Source: Zychaea mexicana (Eukaryota; Mucoromycota; Mucoromycetes; Mucorales; Lichtheimiaceae). Taken from it: a stretch of DNA of 64,000 nt. Positions within the stretch are counted from its first letter, which is position 1, and the number at the start of each line of letters is the position of its first letter. The stretch covers positions 40,895 to 104,894 of the forward strand of contig NW_026516803.1 in the NCBI RefSeq assembly GCF_025766255.1, read 5' to 3'. Below, piece by piece: positions 49,115-58,708 of the stretch. Below the pieces are notes generated by a model, which searched no databases, was not told where the DNA came from, and saw nothing but the letters and a program-made list of their open reading frames with translations. A program made the position numbers and the translations under genes.

Positions 49115-51477
49115 ATGCCTCAACAGCACCACAACTATCTCTCTCAAATATATAATCTCAATTCCTCCTGTTCCTCTCAGCCAGCCGCTAATAGCAACAA
49201 TCGGGCAGTCGGCGGCACCGGTCACGTCGCTAAATTGAACCTAGCCATGCAAGCATCCAGACAACGCACTCAAAGCACGACGCAGGAGCTTCGCCCCAAT
49301 GCCACCAGGCTTGCATACTATCCCAAGATGAGCGAATTCTGCAAGTGGTGCGATGACATGAAGTTCCCTGAGCCTATTCGCTATCAAGTTAATGGTGATA
49401 AATTGTATTTGTTCCTTGAACAAGTTGTAAGTATATTTTATTATAGCAACTAAAAGAAATTAATTGATCTGCTTAGACAAATTTCTATGGACTTCTTGCT
49501 TATACTTTATTGCATCTTGTATAGGTCATTGGCAGGATCCGTCGTCCCATAATCAGAAAACAATAAGAAGCCAATGCCGAAAGACAGACGAACGACCATC
49601 ATGATCTCGAAACGGAACAGGAAGAACACGAGTTTTACATGATCGGTTTTAGTACGATTGAGCAGTACGTCAGTGCAATCATCCAGCTTTTCCACGACCA
49701 ATGCGGTCTTCGATTGAACGATCCCAGTAATAACCCACGAATTCCAGATGTGAAGTCGTTGCTAAAAAACGAAAGGAAAAAGGATATCAAGAGACGCCAT
49801 ACAAACTTCAAAGATCGCGCTGCCGGATCCATTTTGGATGGATACTCAATGATTGAAGAACTGGCCAAAATCATCGATTACTTCCTGACGCGCGACAGAT
49901 CCGAACACTATCGAAACGCAGTCATGATGTTGGTATCACACTTTGCGTTCATGCGTGGCGAGAATGTTCGACAAATCGAGTTGGTAGATATATATGTCAT
50001 CCCATTGCAAGGAGAAGGACCCACGCCTGACAAGGAATGCCCTTGTTTGATTTTGCTCTTGGACCATGGTAAGACAAACCAGTTCGGTAAAGCAGAGCAT
50101 GGATCGGCCGTCCGGTGTGCGCATGTCGAAACCTGTCTATGGATGGCTTTAGGATTATATTTTTTCCATCGTTGGCACATTCAAGGCGAACCATTCCCGC
50201 ATATGACACGGCCTCAAACATGGTACAACATTAAACTCTGCAAGAGCGACCCTGCTGATTTAACCAAGAATGTCGAGCAACCGGCGCATTACAAGGCACT
50301 TAAAAAGGCATTCGACGCATGCAAGATCGTATCAACAGCCGTTACGCATGCAGGAAGGAAGTCGGGAGCAAAAATGGCGGATATGGGCGAGGCTGGCGAT
50401 TCGGCTATCCGACGCGCAGGTCGATGGACAAGCGACGCGATGGAAGGATCCTATTTGACGAACTTACCTCGATGACAGTTGCGCGCAATGGCAACGTTTG
50501 ATGCCAATGGAAAAACTTTCTGGTTACCTCGCGATGGCGTCCAACCATCAAAAACGTTACAAAAGAAGGTTTTCCCATGGGTCGACCAATGGCAAGAGAA
50601 GATCGATCAAGGCGAAGGCGATAAATGTGTTGCTGCCAACAGATTCCTCAAAATGCTACGCGTTTTACGCAAGACGTTCTTACAAGACTCTGTGCCAATG
50701 ATGAAGCGCCACCCTCAATTATCTATCTGGAATGCCCCTATCTTCAGTGATCCGGAATATACTGCATTTAAGAAGTGAGTAATCAAAATGTGTATCGTAT
50801 AAGTTAGACTGTTACATGATGTAGTTACTTACGATAATTTATATTACTCCAGTGATCTAGCGACCTCCATCGAAACGGCTCCCCCACCAGAGGACCTCAC
50901 CTTATCAAGAGCGATGCCACAACTGCATGGTTTCTTACAGCAGATGTATACCGATCTTAATCAAAAGGTCGATCGCAACACACAATTGGTTGAAGAGCAT
51001 AACCGCACATTCAACTAGTTTATAGGTGACCTTGCGAACGGACGCCTCACGATATCAGTTCAATGGACTCCACAATCTCAATCAACGAATATACCGGTCA
51101 ATACTAAACCATCGGCTGCCAACTCTGCAGCTGCTACTGTCGCTCCATCCTTTGCCGCTCTAACTGACACCGCACCATCCATTGCCGACACTATCACCCC
51201 ACAAATTCTGTATAATAACACGCCCATGCCTGCCATAACCTCTTCGTCGCTTTTCAGCACTGCTCAACTTCCAGACTACAGATTAAACGATGGTGTAGCA
51301 ACAGTGACCGACCTTTGGCGCGGATGGCACGAAGGAATATCCGGTAGCCCAGCTATCAAAGACCTAGAGTTACAATGGAAAACAAAGTGGCGCAGGGACC
51401 AAGCTAGAAAGCTCAATTGTAGGAATGCGGTCATCAAAGGCGTCGAAAAGTTTATCGAATATCATAGTTTACAGTAG
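49115..51477 (+). pseudogene. Crypton tyrosine recombinase with GCR1_C domain, decayed
   Basis: Starts MPQQHHNYLSQIYN, with an intron at about 49429-49524. A SAM-like N-domain is followed by the tyrosine recombinase core: HFAFMRGENVRQIEL (first Arg), ILLLDHGKTNQFGK, THAGRKSGAKMADMG (His-x-x-Arg), IRRAGRW (Trp region) and MEGSYLTNLPR (catalytic Tyr). The C-terminal part has a GCR1_C-like DNA-binding segment (VATVTDLWRGWHEGISGSPA, then KWRRDQARKLNCRN). In-frame stops near 49555 (RKQ*EAN), 50473 (LPR*QLR) and 51016 (FN*FIG) indicate a dead copy, assuming these are not introns. Cryptons with YR plus GCR1_C are an established fungal DNA transposon group. Confidence 0.78.
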
Positions 51478-52153
51478 CAAAATGAAAGAGCTATACGCAT
51501 GGTTGAGCTCTAGCGGCAAAATCCGAAGGTTGAGTGGTGCGCTGGAGGAGAACAAAAGCTAAGATCCTTGCATTTGGTGGGTGAAAATGTAGATAGTGGA
51601 AACATGTAGAGATGTTTCCTGGTATATAAAAAAGAGAGCTGTTGTCATGATATATCATATACAATAATAATAAATAAACATACAGTATCCATTATAATCA
51701 AACATGACAAAAAGCAACCCATAAGGTTGATCAATGTCGTGGACATCGGCACGGATCAGTCAACTAGGATGGATCGATCATGCTGCTCGTCAAAGTGCAT
51801 AAACAAGGTACGTGTATTTAGCCAGTAATATTGCTCAGGACTTCAGGGTTAAATATGACATATTAACCCTGTCTCAGCAGCTAGAATTACCCTCTGTGGC
51901 GAGCATTAGTAGAACAATCTATATTTATAAAATAATCCAAAAATATAGAATAATAATTATACTATAGTTTAATTTTATACATTTAATAATTGATGTTTAA
52001 GGAGGATGTTTACTAGTTGAAGTTTTTCATCTAAACTAAGCTCAACAAAATATTTAAGGTTCACAAAAATTCCTCATGTTTACAAAATTATTATATTTTT
52101 AAAATTGAATATAAAAAAAATTGAATTTTAATTAAATATAAAAATATATTACA
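51478..52153. other. Crypton 3' flank grading into AT-rich DNA
   Basis: No gene. It contains a small inverted repeat (AGGGTTAA...TTAACCCT at 51845-51870). Base composition drops sharply to AT-rich from about 51900. Confidence 0.5.
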
Positions 52154-53702
52154 ATGGATAACCAACAAATAGATGAAAAGATTAATAATGAAGTTAACAA
52201 AATTATTGTTAATAAGTGGGAATTTTTGGAATATAACTGGCCAATTGTTAATTATAATTACAAGCATCGTACAGAATTAAAACATATTAAAGGTATTGAT
52301 GATATTAAAAAGATTTTAGTAGATAAACTTGGTCATATAGCTGTCTTTTTCTTTTTAGTTGTTTTATATACTAGCTGTGAATATCCTGGCCCTTATTTTG
52401 AAGTTGAAAAAGGTTTATTTTTATTATATCATTTAGTTTCTAGTGTTTCTGGTATTGAAATTAATAAGTTTATCCTGCAAACATCATTTCACAAATACTA
52501 TAAAAAGTTTTGGATGGATGAAGATAACTATAAAAGGTTAAATAAAATTGTTAATGATTCTATAGAGAATATGTTTTCTTCTTTAACTTTAAGAATTTTA
52601 TCTTCTTATAAATATAATCCACTACTTTTTAAACACATAACTTTTATAATAGATGGTCATGATTTAAGAATTAACTATGTTAATACTGATATAAAACATG
52701 AAAGATTATGGTCATATAAATTTAAAGAAAAATAGAGTTCGTACACAAATTGTTAGCGATATAAACGATATGATTTTATATGCTTCCAAAAGCGATTATT
52801 GCTTGATAGTTCTGACGGAAGTTTGTTTTTGAACATGAAATTATATAAAAAAATATCTAAACAAGATGTATTGGCAACAGATGGTGGTTATACTTTATTT
52901 GTTAATCAGCTTATAGAACTTGGTACGGAAAAAGGATATGATTTATCTTTAAATAATTTTGTTTATCCTATATGTAAAGAAAAGAATGTAGATTTAACAG
53001 CAGAAGAAAGGCATTATAATGATGTTTTTGGTAGCTTCCGTTCAAAAATAGAAGACCAATTTGCTGCAATAGGTAATAAATTTTATAGATTTAATAATAA
53101 TAAATCTATTGTTAAGATGGACAACATAAAGTTTTATAATCTTCAATTTCGTGTTGCTTGTTTATTAAAAAATATAAAAATATTTAGTGAAAAGTTTAAT
53201 ATTAATACACAAGCACATCATAAATTGTGGGAATCAGATAATTTTGAATTTCCACACGAAGCTAAATTAATAGATATAGTTATTAGCAATTCATCTGAGG
53301 CAAAAAATAAATTAGATGAAATGGTTAAATTACAGGAACAGTTTTTAAATAATTTTAAGTATAGATAATACTGATATGATTATTGATAATGAATACAGCG
53401 ATGAAAATTATAATGATAAAGATGTTTCCAGCGAAGAAGATGTACCTAAATTCAATGAGAAAAAAATAAAAAGAAAAGGTAAAGGCAAAGGAACATTAAT
53501 AGATATAAATAAAATTAGAAATAATTCAACTTCTAATATTTCTTATAAAATAGAATCTATAATAAATCATAAATTTGAAAATGATTCCTATATATTCCTA
53601 ATTAAATGGAAAGGTTATAATGAATCCCAAAATAGCTGGATATCAATGAAAGATTTTAATGAAACCAATATGTTAAATAACTATATGAAAGTTAATAAAT
53701 AA
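52154..53702 (+). pseudogene. DDE transposase with C-terminal chromodomain, AT-rich transposon (copy 1)
   Basis: Three frames form one ancestral protein. The N-terminal part (52154-52735, MDNQQIDEKINNEVNKI) ends with the first catalytic Asp (ITFIIDGHDLRINY). After a frameshift come RTQIVSDINDMILYA and SLFLNMKLYKKISKQDVLA, then TDGGYTLF (second Asp) and FGSFRSKIEDQF (catalytic Glu region), consistent with a DDE_Tnp_4/Harbinger-like fold. A second frameshift near 53366 leads to an acidic linker, a KRKGKGKG basic patch and a chromodomain (YKIESIINHKFENDSYIFLI, then KWKGYNESQNSW). The same order in copy 2 shows the fusion is real. Composition is far more AT-rich than neighbours. Confidence 0.75.
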
Positions 53703-53791
53703 CTTAGATAACTCGATACTCTACCCTTCCTAATAAAATTTTATGTAAGATATATTATTTGAGTATGTATAGTGGATAACGTCGGTTCCCA

Positions 53792-54325
53792 TTATTGTAA
53801 TAATCCTTTAAGTACATTTGCTAGGTTAAAACTTCTACTGTTGCATATATATATTTTTCTAGATTTTCTTTTTTTTATTCTTTTGTTATTAGTTTTATGT
53901 ATAAAATCACCATTATTAACAATTATGCATGGTAAATTAGGATTTTCTATTTTTTTTATAGATTTTTTATTTTTTTTCTTTGGAACATGAAGTTTACTAT
54001 GTATAGTACAAAGGTAATCAGGTTTAGGTTTATCTCCATTAAGATTAGTATTAATTTCTCTGTGACACATATGGCCATTTTTCTTACCTCTTTTATGTAT
54101 GTAAGTACACACATTTTCGCTTGTATTAACATACCAAAAATAATTATCTTTAACTTTATTAATTTCTTCGTTAATTTTTTTATTCATAATCATCTTCTTA
54201 CTTTCAATATCTTTAATTAACATTTCATCTTCAAAATAATTATGCATAACCTGCTCCATTAAATCTTTAATAGAACAAATCATACTATTCTTATTAATAA
54301 GAAGTTCAGTATTTAATATAACCAT
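53792..54325 (-). CDS. Accessory ORF of the AT-rich transposon, zinc-motif protein
   Basis: An intact 177-aa frame lies between the two transposase copies, convergent to copy 1. The first half is helical and charged (MVILNTELLINKNSMICSIK). The middle has a Cys/His motif: CTYIHKRGKKNGHMCHREI, then YLCTIHSKLHVPKK, i.e. C-x(n)-RGKKxGxxC...C-x-x-H. The C-terminal part is Lys-rich. Cys/His motifs of this RGxxxGxxC type are common in proteins of large DNA viruses and some mobile elements. The protein has no assigned function. Its open frame contrasts with the broken transposases, which hints at constraint or recent arrival. Confidence 0.6.
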   Translation of the reverse strand: MVILNTELLINKNSMICSIKDLMEQVMHNYFEDEMLIKDIESKKMIMNKKINEEINKVKDNYFWYVNTSENVCTYIHKRGKKNGHMCHREINTNLNGDKPKPDYLCTIHSKLHVPKKKNKKSIKKIENPNLPCIIVNNGDFIHKTNNKRIKKRKSRKIYICNSRSFNLANVLKGLLQ

Positions 54326-54504
54326 TTGAATTTTTTATGCCAAATAATATGGGAGGTATTTATTTTTATATTTAAAAAAATTCAGTTTTTTTTTTAAATA
54401 AAATTTAACAGTATGCACGATTTCAAACTCCGAGAATAAAAAAAATTGTCAGCTAAGAAAAAATTTAAAGAAAATTTATTAACATCGTGTTAATGTTTAT
54501 TCCT

Positions 54505-55797
54505 CTAAATTTGATATATAATATTTTTTTCTTTAAAATAATCTTTAATAATTTGTTTTTCATAAAAATCATTTTCTTTAACCCAAGAATTATCATTATT
54601 ATCATAACCTTTCCATTTAACAAAAAAGGAATATTTATTATTTTCTATTTTATGTTCAATTATGTTTTCTATTTCATATATATTATCATCTTTATTTAGG
54701 TTTCTCAAATTTTTTATATTTTATTTGATTTATATAATCTTTTTCTTCTTTTTTTAGTAACTTTTTTAATTTGGGATAGTCTAAATCACTTTCTTCAGTT
54801 ATATAATTTTCATTTTCATTGTCATTATTATTATTATTAGTAGAATTTATATTTTCATCAATAATCATATTTTCATTTATATCTAATTTTAAAAAATCAT
54901 TTTGTATTTCTGTTAATATTTTAAATTTATTAATCTGTTTCATTTCATTATTATAAAGAATATCAATTAATCTATTTTCTTGTGGAAAATCAAAGTTATC
55001 AGTTTTCTATAATTTATGATGTTCTTGTGTAATAATATTAAATGTATTTGAAAAATTTTCTATATTTTTTAATAAAAATGCTACTTTGATTTGTAAATTT
55101 ACATATTTAATATCATCTGTCTTTAATGTTGAGTTATTATTACTAAATCTTTTAAACTTATTAAATAATTCTTGAAATTGATTTTCTATTTTACTTCTAA
55201 AACTTCCAAAGACTTTATTATAATATATTTCTTGTTCATTTAATTTTTTATTTACTTCTTTTCTAATTGGATAGAAAAAGTTATTATCATCTAAATCATA
55301 TCCTTTATTATTGCATAAATCTTCAAATTGTTTTATAAACAAGGTGTAACCTCCATCAATAGCTATACAATCTTGCTTTAAAATTTTATTATATAATTTC
55401 ATATTTAGAAACATCATACCATCATTAACTTTTCCACATAAATCACTATAAGATACATATATTACCATATCATTTATATCTGAAACAACTTGTGTTCTAA
55501 TACCAGAACTTTTTAATTTATATGACTACCGTTTTTGTATTGATATATTTGGTTTATTGTAAGAAATAGAGCTATCATGTCCATCTAATAATAGTGTAAT
55601 ATTTTTAAAATTTTTAGGGGTTTTAATTAATGCTGATAAAATTCTTATTTTCATATTTGAGAACATATTTAATAGATAATAATTAACTTTTTTATTTAAT
55701 GAATCATAATTTGTAATCCAAAATTTCTTATAAAATGCATAAAAGCTAGTATATGGAATATATTTTTTTATATCTTTACTAGTACAGGATTTTTCTT
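54505..55797 (-). pseudogene. DDE transposase with chromodomain (copy 2), 5'-truncated
   Basis: Convergent to copy 1 and homologous along its length: LLLDGHDSSISYNKPNI (about 55600), a stop, SGIRTQVVSDINDMVIY, MMFLNMKLYNKILKQDCIA, then IDGGYTLF and FGSFRSKIENQF, an acidic linker, a frameshift near 54700, and a chromodomain (YEIENIIEHKIENNKYSFFV, KWKGYDNNDNSW). The N-terminal 100 or so residues present in copy 1 are absent because similarity stops at about 55797. It is at least one older or independently mutated insertion, not a recent duplication, since the proteins differ at many positions. Confidence 0.72.
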
Positions 55798-56837
55798 CTC
55801 CTAGCGGACGTTTGAACTTTTATTTCGGCAGAAGGGATTTAATTTTAGGCAGAGTGGACATGAATGTTAATCTGAGTGGACATGAATGAAAGTTAATCTG
55901 GACATGAGTATATAGGTGTTTTTTAGTTAATCCATCCTTAAATATCTCTCCTTTTATAGATCATAGCTCATCTATTATTAATGCCATTGCTATAAAACTT
56001 TGTAGGCTTATACAGATGATGTATATACATCTAAATATGTTTTTACTGAAGACAGTCACATTGCTTATTTTAGACACTACATAAGAGGATGTGTAAAAAT
56101 CACTAAAAGTAGCTTTATTTAAGGTGGATTAAGACTTCTAGTAGGTGCAATATTGTAGCTACAGTGCTGTAAATTGCAGTACATGTATCTATCATATATG
56201 GCAGCAACATACTAAAACGGCAATAGCAGTCACATAGTATATAGGCTTTTTTTTAGAAAACTTTATTCTCAGAGCTATTACTAGCCAATGAGATGTACTA
56301 CAGAGCTATGATAAGAATTCTGTTATATAAATCAAATGCTGTGCAGTCATTGGTAGGCTCAAAATTAGCAGTCACATTTCTAGATTTTTACTTTACATAG
56401 TAACTGATGACTTTTTGTAGAGAATTATTTTCTCAAAGGGGTTTCTTGTCAACTAAACACCCTACAGTGCCCTACTAAAAATCCTACTAATTAAGTCACA
56501 TCTTAGCTAGCTACTCATATAATTGTTATGGCGATTCAACCACATTTTATTTTTCTCATTTTTTTTTCATACTTATAAGTTGCTCTCATTTCGCTCTGAA
56601 CAGAGAATACCATACCCCAATGTAGTAATGGAAGATACATTTTCTATTTTCCTTCCAAAAGAGGGCTTCTCAGAGGCCTCTATGGTGGCTCGCTCGGATC
56701 AATATGAAAGGAAACTGTCACTTGCAACAATAAAATATCGAAAGAAAAATATACTCTCTATTTTTCTTCTAATTTATCAGCTTTTATCATAAAAATAAAC
56801 AATATTCCACTATAAGCTATTATTCGCCACCCAGCGA
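55798..56837. other. Repeat-derived spacer
   Basis: No gene. Contains short repeats of the GTGGACATGAATG type (55855-55905) and the first copy of the 88-bp direct repeat. Open frames such as 56523-56792 lack domains. Confidence 0.5.
55907..55994 (+). repeat. 88-bp direct repeat, copy 1
   Basis: Virtually identical to 57332-57419. The copies flank 1.34 kb that includes the ~80-bp minisatellite. Confidence 0.9.
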
Positions 56838-57330
56838 AGAAAGCATTGGTAGAGTAATTAAGACAGGGAATAAGCATAGTGTCAACCTATGTGCGAAGCA
56901 CAAACCGAGCGAAGCGAAGAAAGCATGAGGAGAGTGATTAGGATAGGAATAAAGCATAGTGTAAACCCATGCATGAAGCGCAACTTGAGCGAAGCGAAGA
57001 AGCATGAGTAGAGTAGCTAAGAAAGGAATCAAGCATAGCATAAACCCGTGTACGAAGCAAAACCAGAGAAAAGCTGAGAAAGTGCAAGTAGAGTAGTTAA
57101 GAAATGAATTAAGTATGACATAAACCCGTGTACGAAGCACAACTCGAGCGAAGCTGAGAAAGTGCAAGTAGAGTAACTAAGATATAGGAATGGAGCATAG
57201 CATAAACCCGTGTACAAACCACAACCCGAGCGAAGCAGAGAAAGCATAAGTAGAGTAATTAAGATATAGGAATGAAGCATAGTATAAACCTGGATGATGC
57301 GAAGTAACCCGAGCAAAGCGAAGAAAGCAC
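56838..57330. repeat. Minisatellite, about 80-bp units, six copies
   Basis: Units share AAAGCATGAGTAGAGTA, GAATAAAGCATAGTATAAAC and GAGCGAAGCGAAGAAAGC blocks with length variation of a few bases. Confidence 0.88.
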
Positions 57331-57331
57331 A

Positions 57332-57419
57332 AGTATATAGGTGTTTTTTAGTTAATCCATCCTTAAATATCTCTCCTTTTATAGATCATAGCTCATCTAT
57401 TATTAATGCCATTGCTATA
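57332..57419 (+). repeat. 88-bp direct repeat, copy 2
   Basis: Same sequence as 55907-55994; it abuts the end of the ~80-bp minisatellite and is followed directly by the 170-bp array. Confidence 0.9.
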
Positions 57420-57437
57420 GAATTGCCACGGCGATTA

Positions 57438-57990
57438 CTTAGTAGGTGGAGTAGACCCAGTAGACCCAGGTCTACCCCAGGTCTACTCAAAATTTTTATT
57501 TGATATTTGGGTAGAGACAAGGTCCAGGAACACGATTTATTATGATGTAAATGCTTACTTACTTAATACATTGTGGAGATATAAGCCATCTACTATTGAG
57601 TATAAGGTACCCTCTACTAAGTAGACCTAGTAGACCCAGGTCTACCCCAGGTCTACTCAAAAATTTTATTTGATATTCAGATAGCAAAACAGTCCGGGAA
57701 CACGATTTATTATGTGGAAAAGTCCGACTTGATTAATAGGTTGTGGAGATATAAGCCATTTACTATTGAGCAAAGGCAATCCGTACCAAGTATGCCCAGT
57801 ATACCCCAGGTATACCCCAGGTATACTCACAATTTTTATTTGATTTTTGGATAAAGAAATGGTCCAGGAACACGATTTATTATGATGAAAAGTCCTACGT
57901 TATTAATACGTTGTAGAGATGTAAGCCATTTAATATTGAGCAAAGGGTAATCTCAACTAAGTATACCTAGTAGACCTAGGTCTACCCCAA
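57438..57990. repeat. 170-bp tandem array, about 3.2 units
   Basis: Landmark GTCTACTCA/GTATACTCA recurs at 57481, 57651 and 57821, an exact 170-bp period. Each unit has an inverted-repeat-rich block of AGTAGACC / GGTCTACT type; the last copy is the 16-bp palindrome GTAGACCTAGGTCTAC. Units also share GGAACACGATTTATTATG. Confidence 0.9.
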
Positions 57991-58012
57991 CTTTTTTTTA
58001 AAATATAAATCC

Positions 58013-58205
58013 ATTTGAGAAGTAAAATATATTTGAGAATATAAGAATAGAAAGGGATAAGAGTCAAAAAGAGAGAAAGGGATACAAGATAAAAGAGACA
58101 AGAGAGATCTAATATAAAAGATAAAAAGGGGAGTAGAGAAGAAGATATAATAATAGTATATATAAAAAATCGAAAAGAGGAGAGAAGAGAGGAGAAGAGA
58201 GGTAA
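58013..58205. repeat. Polypurine tract
   Basis: Nearly 200 bp of mostly A and G on the plus strand (GAGAGAAAGG, GGAGAGAAGAGAGGAG). Low complexity with no coding content. Confidence 0.8.
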
Positions 58206-58210
58206 AGGTT

Positions 58211-58708
58211 CTATGTGATGAAGAAGTGTGATAAAATTATATGGCCTAGATGCATGGCATTATTTGGATATGTGTGGGGGCCAGCAGCTATAAGCCAATA
58301 GGCAAAGTCTTGTTGTATTTCGATTGCCGTAAGGTGGTTTTTGTTGTAGCCAGCTTGGCGGATAAATTGGGGCTTACGCCGATAGGCTGCCCAGCAGAGA
58401 CGGTATAAGAGGTCCTCATACGTACCACTGCAGTTTGACCAGTTACCATCATGGAAGATGGTTTGGTTCCACTGATTGGGCACAAGGCATTTCTTACAGA
58501 AGCCATCCCTTACTGGCTTGACACATGCAGGATTTGATACATAGTGGTCACCAAAACAACGGAAACATTGACCAATATGAGCAATACACTGGGGAGAGGT
58601 TGCATGCTCACTTTCAGCTATGCCAAAAGTGAATAAGCAAGGTATAAACCTATGTCGGACACATTTAAGCAGGGAAAAGTGAAATGACAGTGACCAAACA
58701 ATGACCAA
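58211..58708 (-). pseudogene. Cysteine-rich domain family (copy 2), mobile-element derived
   Basis: A 165-aa frame whose core has a zinc-knuckle-like Cys pattern: IGQCFRCFGDHYVSNPAC, DGFCKKCLVPNQW, FHDGNWSNCSGTYEDLLYRL, then QAGYNKNHLTAIEIQQDF and a short tail. The N-terminal 30 residues overlap repeat DNA and may not belong. A related relic is at 47474-47870. The Cys pattern recalls cysteine-rich segments that follow helicase domains in RecQ-like, often subtelomeric, fungal ORFs, but no helicase motif is present here, so this stays a guess. Confidence 0.45.
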
